Part shown: in pieces, positions 26,956-35,937 of the stretch | Numbering within the stretch: the first letter of the stretch is position 1 | Layout: every line of letters begins with the position of its first letter | Assembly: GCA_947258875.1 (NCBI GenBank) | Contig: CAMYKB010000016.1 | Span: 1-37,949, forward strand | Length of the DNA: 37,949 nucleotides | Direction: 5' to 3' | From: an uncultured Gammaproteobacteria bacterium | Lineage (GTDB): Bacteria; Pseudomonadota; Gammaproteobacteria; CAMYKB01 | The notes under the pieces: model-generated | The model's database searches: none | Told to the model about the DNA's origin: nothing | The model's input: the letters and a program-made list of their open reading frames with translations, nothing else | Position numbers and translations under genes: made by a program

Positions 26956-27042
26956 GCCGGGGTGGCGGAACTGGTAGACGCGCCGGATTCAAAATCCGGT
27001 TCTGGAAACAGAGTGCGAGTTCGATTCTCGCTCCCGGCACCA
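26956..27042 (+). tRNA. tRNA-Leu (anticodon CAA), CCA encoded
   Basis: An 87-base class II tRNA. The acceptor stem GCCGGGG pairs with TCCCGGC, the anticodon stem is CCGGA / TCCGG with loop TTCAAAA (anticodon CAA at 26990-26992), the long variable arm and GTTCGATTC T-loop are present, and CCA is encoded at 27040-27042. Confidence 0.96.
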
Positions 27043-27068
27043 AAAAAAACGGGCACATCCTGTGCCCG
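27042..27068 (-). terminator. Intrinsic terminator of the small exported protein gene
   Basis: CGGGCACA / TGTGCCCG form an 8-bp stem with a 3-base loop (27050-27068). On the minus strand eight T residues follow directly (27049-27042). The T-run touches the tRNA-Leu CCA end, and the same stem may help end the tRNA transcript on the plus strand. Confidence 0.8.
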
Positions 27069-27110
27069 GTATCAATATCTTTTAATAGCTATAACTGGCT
27101 GGTCGTTGCC

Positions 27111-27425
27111 TCAGAAGCGGTAGGTATAGCCTACGTCCACATCAATATGGCTGTTGCTACGATCGCGGTTACGTCTGTAATAATCATCGCCATAATCCCT
27201 GTGATAACCATAGCGTACAGTGACACCGCTATCGTAACGGTCGTAGTAGTAATCATCAGAATAACTGTGTTTGTATTTGTGCTTGGTCTTGTGCTTGTTA
27301 CGGTAGCCATGTGCAGGCGCCCAGGACGGCGGATCAGCCAGCACCACCTCAGGCAGGGCAAGACCCAGACCCAACATGAACATCACACCCAACACTGTTT
27401 TTCTGACTGTATTTTGTTTGTTCAT
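27111..27425 (-). CDS. Small exported Tyr/Asp/His/Lys-rich protein, unknown function
   Basis: A 104-residue protein with a clear signal peptide (about 1-31, ending VVLADP). The mature part is low-complexity, rich in Tyr, Asp, Lys, His and Arg (repeated KHK, YYY, DYG patterns), and ends with DVDVGYTYRF, the kind of Phe-terminal strand seen in outer-membrane proteins. I do not recognise a family. A strong terminator follows, and the gene stands alone. The composition is compatible with binding polyanions or metals, but that is speculation. Confidence 0.65.
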   Translation of the reverse strand: MNKQNTVRKTVLGVMFMLGLGLALPEVVLADPPSWAPAHGYRNKHKTKHKYKHSYSDDYYYDRYDSGVTVRYGYHRDYGDDYYRRNRDRSNSHIDVDVGYTYRF

Positions 27426-27560
27426 AGCCTACCCCCCATCAGGACTGGGACTGTTTTCAACGATACCCCTATCCTAGAACCCTTTAGCTGAACTCAGCCT
27501 GAATACCTGGCGCGCCTCACAACAGAGCAGATGTGATATGCATCACAGTTGACCACATCA

Positions 27561-28067
27561 TCATGAGCCCGGTTTGTAGTTAGCGATGAAATCCTCGAGG
27601 AGTTGACCCGTTATACCACCCAGTTGCGTAGCGACCAGCTCACCCTTGGGTGTATACACCAGGGTCATTGGCACACCCGCTAAGCGGCCTGCTCCTAATT
27701 GCTCGGTTATTGTATGGTCGCTCAGCAGAATCGGGAAACTCACCATATACTCTTCTACAAAACCCGCTACCTCTACAGCATTTGCATATCCAAAACTCGG
27801 ATAGTCCAGCGCAATACCGAGCACGATGGCATCCCTCGCTTCATGGTCTTCATGAAAAAATACCAATTCTGGAATCTCTTCCTTGCAAGGTGGGCACCGC
27901 GGGCCCCAGATATTAAGCACAGTCCATTTGCCATTACCAATATACTCTGCCAATGGATGCGTCTTGCCATCGACATCCTTTAGAGAAAAATCGGGCGCTT
28001 CCGCCAATGCCGTCAACGGCAAAGAGAGTGTGGCGGCAAGAATAACCATGCGGATTGTTCTAATCAT
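27561..28067 (-). CDS. TlpA/thioredoxin-like exported protein
   Basis: A 168-residue protein from the ATG at 28067, with GGAG about 9 bases upstream. A signal peptide covers about residues 1-22 (ending TALAEA). The thioredoxin fold has the active site WGPRCPPC (C58, C61) and the conserved cis-proline in AGVPMTLVY. It should act in the periplasm as a disulfide reductase or thiol exchanger of the TlpA/ResA type. The WGPRCPPC site differs from the more common WCxxC. It is 135 bp upstream of the small exported protein gene on the same strand. The client is unknown. Confidence 0.87.
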   Translation of the reverse strand: MIRTIRMVILAATLSLPLTALAEAPDFSLKDVDGKTHPLAEYIGNGKWTVLNIWGPRCPPCKEEIPELVFFHEDHEARDAIVLGIALDYPSFGYANAVEVAGFVEEYMVSFPILLSDHTITEQLGAGRLAGVPMTLVYTPKGELVATQLGGITGQLLEDFIANYKPGS

Positions 28068-28378
28068 TGCGCTACTCCATATAAACGAGACATGTATACA
28101 GTCATAAATAAGCGATATAACTTCATTACGCATCATATAGGGCCTTGGATGCCGCGTTGTTGCAAAACTTGTTGTCTAAGTACGATGTTTTTGGGGGTGA
28201 AAATATTCCTTTCAGGGAAGTCGCATTATGTCGTAACCGCACTAATGCCCACAACACAGTGGACAAGACGCCTCAATTGAAAGAAATACAGGCAACTCCA
28301 CAACCATCAAGTTACCCGAGCTTCACTCCCCGGCTACCTGTCTGCACTGAGATGTGGCAGAATTGCAGCCACCACCTC
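28068..28378. other. Gap between the thioredoxin-like gene and tRNA-Arg
   Basis: This 311-bp stretch has no supported gene. An open frame beginning at 28145 reads into the tRNA and is rejected. I see no clean promoter for tRNA-Arg. Confidence 0.5.
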
Positions 28379-28455
28379 GCCCCGGTGGCACAGCTGGATA
28401 GCGCGTCCCCCTCCTAAGGGGAAGGTCAGAGGTTCGAATCCTCTCCGGGGCGCCA
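28379..28455 (+). tRNA. tRNA-Arg (anticodon CCT), CCA encoded
   Basis: A 77-base tRNA. The acceptor stem GCCCCGG / CCGGGGC is perfect, the anticodon stem TCCCC / GGGGA holds the loop CTCCTAA (anticodon CCT), the T-loop is GTTCGAATC and CCA is encoded at 28453-28455. A 7-bp hairpin (GCTTGTG / CACAAGC, 28465-28491) lies just downstream without a T-tract. Confidence 0.96.
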
Positions 28456-28555
28456 GATATTCACGCTTGTGTATTGAATCACGGCACAAGCAACACCGGA
28501 ATCGATAAACGGGCCATTATTCAGGATAAAACCGCGGCCTAGATCGACCAGATAG

Positions 28556-28584
28556 TTGTAATTCCAGCAGCAAACATTCATAGT
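28556..28584 (+). promoter_or_regulatory. Possible promoter of the 38-residue membrane protein
   Basis: TTGTAA and CATAGT are 17 bases apart, each matching four of six consensus positions. The predicted start leaves a leader of about 58 bases. Confidence 0.45.
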
Positions 28585-28648
28585 AATTTTGTAAAAATAA
28601 AACTTACTCCCGCGACCCTGCAGTGTCATCCAACTAAGGGAGGTTGAG

Positions 28649-28765
28649 ATGGAAGAGCACGAGAGTAGACCCGAGATAATCGCCGTGGCCGGTGTTGCCG
28701 CCATAACCGGACTCGTCTGGTTATGCATTGGCATCTGGTGTGGCTGGTTATTTTGGGGCGACTAG
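28649..28765 (+). CDS. Small (38-residue) single-pass membrane protein
   Basis: The protein begins MEEHESRPEIIAV and ends CGWLFWGD. A charged N-terminus is followed by one hydrophobic segment (about 10-35) rich in Trp, Gly and Cys. GGGAGG lies at 28638-28643, five bases before the ATG, an excellent SD, and a plausible promoter sits upstream. It stands alone between tRNA-Arg and relA. Size and shape recall the small accessory subunits of respiratory or transport complexes, but I recognise no family. Confidence 0.68.
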   Translation: MEEHESRPEIIAVAGVAAITGLVWLCIGIWCGWLFWGD

Positions 28766-28905
28766 AAGACAGATAGTACTCATTTCGGGGGGAAATCGTA
28801 GCCCCATACATTGGCGTTTGGACTAGCATCCTTTGACGCCGTATAAGTACTGTTCCCTTGAAATAATTGCCTGTCAGGCCAGCGTATACCATGCTTGATG
28901 AAAGC

Positions 28906-29104
28906 ATGTACTCTCGTTTGATAATTACGTGCCGGCCACTACGAATGTTGCACACGTGACGAAGCCTGGTCTTTTGCATCGTATGCGCACATGGGGTGGT
29001 CCTGCATTAAAGCAGTCGAATTACAAAATGAAATCTGGGAACCGGGTCATATGTGGCAGGAATTCATCGACGCTATGCTGATAGATGAACAGACCCAAAG
29101 TTAA
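28906..29104 (+). pseudogene. Possible small gene with a frameshift
   Basis: An open frame from 28925 to the stop at 29104 gives 59 protein-like codons (RAGHYECCTRDEAWSFASYA and onward, with QEFIDAML near the end) but has no start until an internal ATG at 28991. The ATG at 28906 (MYSRLII) is one base out of frame, and removing a single base around 28927 would join them into about 65 residues. It could be a decayed gene, a 37-residue ORF from 28991, or chance. I recognise no family. Confidence 0.3.
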
Positions 29105-29111
29105 ACGACGG

Positions 29112-31253
29112 TCAGCCACGAGTACGCTTAGCTTCAACCACATTAGGTACCTGTAAAAATCTGTCCAGAATCCGGCTCAGTTGGCTGGTGTCGCTGATCT
29201 CGAGGCTGAGTTGCATACTGACAAGCTGACTGGTTTTATCTGTATGCGTGTTGGCACGTATCAGGTTAGCCTTTTCATTACTCAGTACTGCCGAGATGTC
29301 ACGTAGCAGGCCCTGACGATCGTAGGCCTCAACATAAACATCAACGTTGTAGACCTCTGCAGAATCACCCCATTCGATTTCCACCAGGCGTGCACGTTTA
29401 GTATCCGGCAAGCGCAGAATACTTGAACAATCACGGCGATGCACCGTGACGCCCCTGCCGCGCGTGATAAAACCGATTATCGGGTCACCCGGCATCGGCT
29501 TGCAACAACGCGCGATGGTTGTCATCAGATTACCGACCCCCTGGATTGTAAACGCATCCTTGCTGATACCCGTCTTTTTCCGTGCTGGCGCCGATGGCGC
29601 CAGTAGTTTCTCAACAGGCACCTCATTTATATGTAAATAACCTGCAATCTGCGCAAAACTGATTTCACCTCGGCCTACTGCCGCCATGAGGTCTTCATCC
29701 TTGTGCATATTAAAATGCCGGGCAACATCAGCAAGATCAACATCGCTGGCCCCCAAACGGGATAACTCACGCTCCAGTATCACTTTACCGTCATGGATGT
29801 TCTGATCGCGATCCTGCTCACGAAACCAGTGCCGCACTTTAGCGCGCGCACGTGATGACTTGAGATATCCCAGGTGAGGATTCAGCCAATCACGACTCGG
29901 CTTGCCTTGCCTGGCAGTAAGCACTTCGACCTTCTCGCCGGAACGCAGCGGGCAGGTTAATGGAACAATATGGTCATTGATCTTTGCCCCACGGCAGCGG
30001 TGCCCTACTTCAGTATGAATGGCATAGGCAAAGTCCAGCGGCGTAGCACCACGCTGCAGATCCATAACATCACCATTTGGTGTAAATACGAATACTCTGT
30101 CCTGAAACAGTTCGGCCCTGAAACTTTCAAGCAGGTCAGCATCATCTTCGTCTTCACCTTCCAGCAAATGACGAAGTGATGAGATACTGCGTTGCAGGAC
30201 CTCATCCTGCTTGCCACCTTCCTTGTAACTCCAATGCGCGGCAACACCGTTCTCGGCAAAATCGTGCATGGCGCGGGTACGTATCTGCACTTCAACCACC
30301 TTGCCATTGGCGCCAATAACCGCAGTGTGCAACGACTGATAGCCATTGGGTTTGGGGTTTGCAATGTAGTCGTCAAATTCCTTGGGGATGTGCCGCCACA
30401 GGCTGTGCACAACACCCAGGGCCGCATAACACGTCGAAACCTTGTCTACGATGACGCGCACGGCACGCACATCATACAGATCCTGGTACTCAAGATGCTT
30501 ATCGTGCATCTTACGCCAGATACTATAGATATGCTTGGGCCGGCCGAAGACTTCTGCGTTGACATCTTCTTCTTGCAGCCCCTGCTTTAGCATTGCCACA
30601 AAGTCATTTACAAATTCTTCGCGCGCGATACGGGACTCTTCCAGTTGCTTGGCCAGCTTTCTATAAGCCTGAGGTTCTAGGTAACGAAAGGAAAGATCTT
30701 CCAGCTCCCACTTCAACTGACCGATTCCGAGACGATTTGCAATCGGTGCATAGATATCGAGTGTCTCGCGTGCAATGCAGCGGCGTGTTTCATAACCATG
30801 GCTGGCGAGTATCCGCAAACGCTGCACCCTGTATGCCAGTTTAATCAAAACCGCACGCACATCCCTGGTCATAGCCAACAACATGCGGCGCAGCCGTTCG
30901 GCCTGCTCCGGTGGCTGAATCATTTCCTGCTTGCATTCCTTGAAGGAATTCAACCAGTGGACACTGTTGACGAGTTCGGCCATATCTTCACCAAACTCCT
31001 GTTTGACCACTGCAAGATGTTGTGGCCCCCGTAATTGTGGGTCACTCAGCAATGCCGCAACCAAGGTCGTTTCGTCAACCGACATACCACGCAGGATATC
31101 TGCTACATCAAGCCCACGCGGTCGCTGCTTGTCGTGTTCCTGTATCGCCAATACATAATCGAGCGCACGCCGTAACGGTGATGTTGCAGGAGCCTCTGCA
31201 ACACCAAACTGTTCATACACCGATGAATACTGCTTTTGGACAGCTCGTCTCAT
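29112..31253 (-). CDS. relA: GTP pyrophosphokinase RelA, synthetase-only
   Basis: RelA makes (p)ppGpp on starved ribosomes. The 713 residues contain a degenerate hydrolase domain: where SpoT has an HD motif this protein reads AALLSDPQLRG (66-75), so hydrolysis is not expected. The synthetase domain has EFDD (292-295), the EXDD form of monofunctional RelA rather than RXKD, followed by NPKPNGYQSLHT. TGS, helical, zinc-finger-like (RCCKPMPGD...HRRDC) and C-terminal ACT/RRM domains follow. It starts 12 bp after the ybbP stop, so it may be in one transcript with ybbA-ybbP. Confidence 0.95.
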   Translation of the reverse strand: MRRAVQKQYSSVYEQFGVAEAPATSPLRRALDYVLAIQEHDKQRPRGLDVADILRGMSVDETTLVAALLSDPQLRGPQHLAVVKQEFGEDMAELVNSVHWLNSFKECKQEMIQPPEQAERLRRMLLAMTRDVRAVLIKLAYRVQRLRILASHGYETRRCIARETLDIYAPIANRLGIGQLKWELEDLSFRYLEPQAYRKLAKQLEESRIAREEFVNDFVAMLKQGLQEEDVNAEVFGRPKHIYSIWRKMHDKHLEYQDLYDVRAVRVIVDKVSTCYAALGVVHSLWRHIPKEFDDYIANPKPNGYQSLHTAVIGANGKVVEVQIRTRAMHDFAENGVAAHWSYKEGGKQDEVLQRSISSLRHLLEGEDEDDADLLESFRAELFQDRVFVFTPNGDVMDLQRGATPLDFAYAIHTEVGHRCRGAKINDHIVPLTCPLRSGEKVEVLTARQGKPSRDWLNPHLGYLKSSRARAKVRHWFREQDRDQNIHDGKVILERELSRLGASDVDLADVARHFNMHKDEDLMAAVGRGEISFAQIAGYLHINEVPVEKLLAPSAPARKKTGISKDAFTIQGVGNLMTTIARCCKPMPGDPIIGFITRGRGVTVHRRDCSSILRLPDTKRARLVEIEWGDSAEVYNVDVYVEAYDRQGLLRDISAVLSNEKANLIRANTHTDKTSQLVSMQLSLEISDTSQLSRILDRFLQVPNVVEAKRTRG

Positions 31254-31265
31254 ATGCCGTGATTA

Positions 31266-33761
31266 TTATCCATTACGCCGCAACACCAGCAAGGGGGACT
31301 GCCGCATTATCCTGTAAGTTCCTAACAAGCCTGCGATCGTTATGATCAAGGCTGCACCCAATAATCCCCATACCCATAACCAGGGGTTGGCAAAATACTC
31401 CAGTTCAAACACCCGGGTTGCCAGCAGATAGCTGGCCAGACTGGCAGCGGCACAGGCCAACATACCGGCAACAGCACCGATAATCAGGAATTCCGCGAGC
31501 AGACCTTGCAGGACTTGTGAACGCCGCGCACCCAGCGCACGCAATAACGCAACCTCGCGACGCCGCTCATGTTGGCTGGACTCAATAGCTGCATACATCA
31601 CCAATAGCCCAGCAAATAGAGTAAACAGGAAGACGTACTCAACTGCCAGGGCTGCACGGTCCATTATACCTCGCACTTGCGACATGATTGCATCAACATT
31701 AAATACGGTAACACTGGGAAAACTGCGCGCCAACTGCCCTACAAATTCGCCATGGCCCGCAGGCAGATAGAAACTGCAAATCAGGCTGGCTGGCACATCC
31801 GTCAGCAGAGCCGGGCTGCCAACGACAAAGAAATTAACATTAAAAGTATCCCACTCAACCTCACGCAAGCTGGTTACCCTGCCGAGGACGTTGTGGCCAC
31901 CGATCTGATACTGCAATTCATCATTCAGCTCGATACCCAGGGTTTGAGCGATTCCGGTTTCTACAGAAAAGCCCTGCGCCTCCGGCATATCGTCCCACCA
32001 GTCACCTGCAACCACTTTGTTATCGTCTGGTAATTCCACCATCCATGACAGGTTAAACTCGCGGCTGATAAGTCGTTGTGCACGCGGACTGTTATAACTT
32101 TGTGCGTTCACTGACTGGCCATTGATTGTCATCAGGCGCCCACGGGCCATCGGATAAAAATCAGGCGCAGCCAAATCCCACTGCGTAAATAATCGCTCAA
32201 TACCCGCGCGCTCATCCTGTTGTATGTTTATCAGGAAATGATTTGGCGCGTTATCCGGCAAGCTTCCCCGCCAGTTATCCAGCAGGTCTACACGTGCGAT
32301 TGCCAGCACCAGTAAGGCCGCCACCCCCAATGCGTAGGCAGCAATCTGCAGCACACTGCTGCCGCGGTTACGACTCAAACGCGCAATTCCATAGCGCCAG
32401 GCCAGGCTACCGAGTGACTGGCTGCGCTCAACTAGCAGCAACGCGAACATTGCCATGAATGCAAACACGGCAACCATCACAGCACCCCCTGATAGCAGCT
32501 TTAACGCAAGATCAGGATCACTGGATTGCAGGATCAGTAATAGCGCCAATGCACCCAGTGCACAGAGCACGGTCAGCCACATCGAAGGTGGGGCATGACC
32601 TATGTCGCGACGCAAAACCCGCAACGGCGAGACCTGTCGCAAGCGCAAAATCGGTGGCAGAGCAAATCCGGCAAGACACAACAGACCCGTGAGCAAGCCT
32701 GTCAGTAATGGCACCCATCCCGGCGCAGGGATATGCTGCAAAAAATAACCCTGCAACAGATACGCCAGTATGCCCTGCGCCAGGTAACCCACCGCACAAC
32801 CCATGAGACTGGCCAGCAAGCCCATGATCAACAAACGCATGCCATAGATTTTCAGTACTGTATTCTGTTGTGCGCCCAGACAGCGCATGATGGCACTGCT
32901 GTCGGCTTCGCGTGCTGCAAAGTAACGCGCCGCCAGCGCGATGGCGGTGCCGGCAACAAACACTGCAACCAATGCAGCGAGGGAAAGATATTGCTGCGCG
33001 CGATCAAGCGCAACACGCAATTCGGGGCGTGCATCACGTACAGTCTGTAGCTCCTCACCGGGTAAACGTTCACCTTCAAACCAGTTGCGGTACGTGTCGA
33101 CCGCGGTCGCCTCACCGGCCAGCAACAGCCGATAGCGCACGCGGCTGGTCGGTTTCACCAGGTCGGTGGCTGCCAGATCTTTGATATTGATCATCACACG
33201 TGGCGCCAGCCGGAACAGGTCGCCGCCACGATCCGGCTCATAATCGATTACTTTATCAATTCTCAGGCGGTGCTCACCCAGGCCGAAATCGATACCCACA
33301 GGCAGCGCAAGGCCATCAAGCAGGCGCGCATCAACCCAGGCAAGGCCTGGCTCAGGTATTCCATCAGCAACCTGCGCCACAGAATAGGCTTTATCAGCGA
33401 GCTTCACGTGCCCCCTGAGAGGATACCCTGGCGCTACGGCCTTGACCTGTACCAGCATGGTTTGATCACTCGCCAGTACAACACTCGGAAAATCCACTGT
33501 CTGCGTAACCAACAAGCCACTCTTGATGGCCTGTTGTTGCAGATTTTCACGTAGCGGTGAGGACGACTGGATCACCATGTCTGCGGCCAGTAACTCACCT
33601 GCCTGGCGTTGCATGGCACGCTGTACACGATCGGTAAAAAATGATACTGCTGTGACAGCAGCAACCGCAATGACCAGTGAAAATACCATCACTCTCAGTT
33701 CTCCGACGCGCCAGTCACGCCGTAAGCTTCGCGACATCAGTTCCCACATGGTATTAGTCAT
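31266..33761 (-). CDS. ybbP: FtsX-family ABC transporter permease (YbbP-like)
   Basis: An 831-residue permease of the MacB/FtsX superfamily. One membrane segment lies near the N-terminus, a large extracytoplasmic region follows, then groups of helices (about 250-480), a second periplasmic region with PNHFLINIQQDE, and three C-terminal helices with LRALGARRSQVLQGLLAEF. The layout and motifs match E. coli YbbP. The ATG at 33761 overlaps the ATPase gene by 8 bp; the frame extends 13 codons further but inside the ATPase. Family members may extract lipoproteins or lipids. Its pairing with tesA is conserved. Confidence 0.9.
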   Translation of the reverse strand: MTNTMWELMSRSLRRDWRVGELRVMVFSLVIAVAAVTAVSFFTDRVQRAMQRQAGELLAADMVIQSSSPLRENLQQQAIKSGLLVTQTVDFPSVVLASDQTMLVQVKAVAPGYPLRGHVKLADKAYSVAQVADGIPEPGLAWVDARLLDGLALPVGIDFGLGEHRLRIDKVIDYEPDRGGDLFRLAPRVMINIKDLAATDLVKPTSRVRYRLLLAGEATAVDTYRNWFEGERLPGEELQTVRDARPELRVALDRAQQYLSLAALVAVFVAGTAIALAARYFAAREADSSAIMRCLGAQQNTVLKIYGMRLLIMGLLASLMGCAVGYLAQGILAYLLQGYFLQHIPAPGWVPLLTGLLTGLLCLAGFALPPILRLRQVSPLRVLRRDIGHAPPSMWLTVLCALGALALLLILQSSDPDLALKLLSGGAVMVAVFAFMAMFALLLVERSQSLGSLAWRYGIARLSRNRGSSVLQIAAYALGVAALLVLAIARVDLLDNWRGSLPDNAPNHFLINIQQDERAGIERLFTQWDLAAPDFYPMARGRLMTINGQSVNAQSYNSPRAQRLISREFNLSWMVELPDDNKVVAGDWWDDMPEAQGFSVETGIAQTLGIELNDELQYQIGGHNVLGRVTSLREVEWDTFNVNFFVVGSPALLTDVPASLICSFYLPAGHGEFVGQLARSFPSVTVFNVDAIMSQVRGIMDRAALAVEYVFLFTLFAGLLVMYAAIESSQHERRREVALLRALGARRSQVLQGLLAEFLIIGAVAGMLACAAASLASYLLATRVFELEYFANPWLWVWGLLGAALIITIAGLLGTYRIMRQSPLLVLRRNG

Positions 33762-34443
33762 GCACCACGCACCCGGCGTCCAGCCGGTAATGCCGGTCAC
33801 AATAACGACTCAAGGCCTGGTCATGCGTCACCATGATCAGGCTTGCACTGTATTCATCGCGCAAACTGAACATCAATTCGATAATCCGCTGCCCGGTGCT
33901 TTGATCAAGATTGCCGGTAGGTTCATCCGCAAACAATACTTGCGGCCGTGAGACAAATGCGCGCGCAATAGCAACGCGTTGCTGCTCTCCACCGGACAAC
34001 TGGGAAGGATAATGTGCAATACGATGTTCCAGACCGACGCGCTGCAAGCTTTCCCGCGCGGCATCCCTGGCCTGTGAAGCATTACCACTGAGCTCCAGTG
34101 GCAGCATGACGTTTTCAAGGGCCGTCAGGCCGGGGAGTAACTGAAATGACTGGAATACAAACCCAACCTTCCCTGCGCGCAGCGCCGCCCGGCCATCCTC
34201 GTCAAGTTGTGTAATATCCTCACCAAACAACATAGCACTACCGGAACTGGGCACATCAAGGCCGGCGAGCAGTCCCAGCAATGTCGATTTGCCCGCACCT
34301 GAGGTGCCAATAATGGCCACCGCCTCACCAGCCGTCGCCTGCATATCCACGCTATCGAGTATTGAGAGTGCGCCTGCAGGTGCAGCGACCTGCTTGCTCA
34401 ACTGGCGGGCCTCTACAACCAGCGGGTTAACGGCTGCTGTCAT
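33754..34443 (-). CDS. ybbA: ABC transporter ATP-binding protein (YbbA-like)
   Basis: A 229-residue ATPase of the LolD/MacB class: Walker [11 protein letters not shown]-loop [16 protein letters not shown], signature [15 protein letters not shown], Walker [13 protein letters not shown] and H-loop MVTHDQAL. It overlaps ybbP, its partner permease, and is divergent from tesA, as in E. coli. Confidence 0.93.
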   Translation of the reverse strand: MTAAVNPLVVEARQLSKQVAAPAGALSILDSVDMQATAGEAVAIIGTSGAGKSTLLGLLAGLDVPSSGSAMLFGEDITQLDEDGRAALRAGKVGFVFQSFQLLPGLTALENVMLPLELSGNASQARDAARESLQRVGLEHRIAHYPSQLSGGEQQRVAIARAFVSRPQVLFADEPTGNLDQSTGQRIIELMFSLRDEYSASLIMVTHDQALSRYCDRHYRLDAGCVVHD

Positions 34444-34556
34444 TGCGATATATCCTGTTGTTTCCGGTTACTGTTAAGATACGGGAAGATTTACATCCTG
34501 ACCGGCAATTATCACATTTGTTGCAACATTATGCGTTTTTCCCTGTCACTTGAACT

Positions 34557-35261
34557 ATGCAAGCAGCACTGAGACACATCATTGCCTTAATCATATCCGC
34601 TTTGCTTGTGCAATGTGCCATGACTGTGCACGCACAGCGAGATGTACCCGCAATACTTGTATTGGGTGACAGTCTCAGTGCCGCCTACAACATGGACCGC
34701 GAGCAAGGTTGGGTACAGCTGTTGCAACAACGCCTGCGCGACAGTGGTTACGAATACCGTGTCGTGAACGCCAGCATATCAGGCGAAACCACACGTGGTG
34801 GACTGGCACGCCTGCCGGCGGCTATCAAACAACACGCGCCACTCATCGTTATTATTGAGCTCGGCGGAAACGACGGCTTGCGCGCTATTAATCCACAGGA
34901 GATGCGCTCCAACCTGATACGAATGGCCGAACTCGCACAATCACAGGATGCACGTAGTCTTATCCTCGGCGTACGCATACCCAGCAATTACGGTACGGCC
35001 TATAACAACCGCTTTCAGGAAGCCTATCGTCAAGCCGCGCAACAAAGCGGCAGCGTGTATTTACCCCTGCTACTCAAAGGCATAAGCGATGATCTCTCGC
35101 TGATGCAGGATGACGGCATCCATCCTTCAGCACAGGCACAACCCCTGCTGGTTGAGAATGTCTGGGCGGTACTCGAGCCGGTACTGGATAAAACACAGGC
35201 AAGGCACCAAAACCCAGCTAAGCATAATCAGGCTTACCCGAATTCTGTTAGCACACCATGA
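34557..35261 (+). CDS. tesA: TesA, periplasmic acyl-CoA thioesterase I / lysophospholipase / arylesterase
   Basis: A 234-residue SGNH hydrolase with a signal peptide (about 1-26, ending VHA before QRDV). Block I is VLGDSLSAAYN with the nucleophile S39, the Asn block is LGGNDGLR, and the catalytic Asp-His pair is in DGIHPS. It hydrolyses acyl esters and thioesters in the periplasm. The polar C-terminal tail is longer than in E. coli, and its last 28 bp overlap the 3' end of the convergent HAD gene. Confidence 0.93.
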   Translation: MQAALRHIIALIISALLVQCAMTVHAQRDVPAILVLGDSLSAAYNMDREQGWVQLLQQRLRDSGYEYRVVNASISGETTRGGLARLPAAIKQHAPLIVIIELGGNDGLRAINPQEMRSNLIRMAELAQSQDARSLILGVRIPSNYGTAYNNRFQEAYRQAAQQSGSVYLPLLLKGISDDLSLMQDDGIHPSAQAQPLLVENVWAVLEPVLDKTQARHQNPAKHNQAYPNSVSTP

Positions 35262-35932
35262 AGTTCATCAAGTGAGTGGATCTCGGCTTCGGGTTTGTGC
35301 TCCGCGGTCCAAGTTTCGCGTCTGCGATTGAACCACACTGTACGCATCCCCACCTGTGCAGCCCCATAGACATCCGTGTGCGGATCGTCCCCAACATGTA
35401 CGCTCAAGTGGGCTTCAATCCCCGCGCTTTCCAATGCCGTATGAAAAATCCGTGATGCCGGTTTAGCAGCGCCCGCATCTGCCGCATAAACCACAAAATC
35501 AAACAAGTGATCAATGCCGATAACGTCAAGCTGCGCATTGCCGTTAGTAATCGCGCCCAGTGTGTAAGCATCTTTCAGATGTTGCAGGGTGGGGATAACA
35601 TCGTCATAGAGGGTGACACGATTTCGATGCTCCATAAAAACCAATAAAGCCTGTTCAGCCAGGGTTTGTGGATAGTCATATTCCTCAGCCAGCTCTTGTA
35701 ATGACAAACGCCGCAGCTGCATCAGATCATACAACAGATGCGGATAACGTTGTGACAAGGATTGACGTTGCTCGCGCAGCCCATCAACTGTGTAATTGTT
35801 AGCTATGCGCGGGAAATGTTCGGTAAACCAGGAATGCAAGGCCTGTTCGGCACATTCGATTACCGGCAGACAATCCCAAAGGGTATCGTCAAGATCAAAC
35901 GTGATGCACTGTATGCTGGAGTGATTGATCAA
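35234..35932 (-). CDS. HAD-family phosphatase (YigB/YjjG-like)
   Basis: A 232-residue HAD hydrolase: motif I FDLDDTLWD (nucleophile D13, acid/base D15), motif II in AITNGN, the lysine in AKPASRIF and motif IV in VHVGDDPHTDV. A helical C1 cap sits between motifs I and II. E. coli YigB dephosphorylates FMN and a riboflavin precursor; substrates cannot be read from the sequence. It starts 5 bp after the methyltransferase gene. Confidence 0.88.
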   Translation of the reverse strand: MINHSSIQCITFDLDDTLWDCLPVIECAEQALHSWFTEHFPRIANNYTVDGLREQRQSLSQRYPHLLYDLMQLRRLSLQELAEEYDYPQTLAEQALLVFMEHRNRVTLYDDVIPTLQHLKDAYTLGAITNGNAQLDVIGIDHLFDFVVYAADAGAAKPASRIFHTALESAGIEAHLSVHVGDDPHTDVYGAAQVGMRTVWFNRRRETWTAEHKPEAEIHSLDELHGVLTEFG

Positions 35933-35937
35933 GGTTT

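Noticed and set aside
26916-27491. 191-codon frame covering tRNA-Leu
   Set aside because: It crosses the tRNA and is antisense to the small exported protein.
28145-28417. 90-codon plus-strand frame
   Set aside because: It runs into the tRNA-Arg gene, lacks an SD and loses protein-like composition after the first third.
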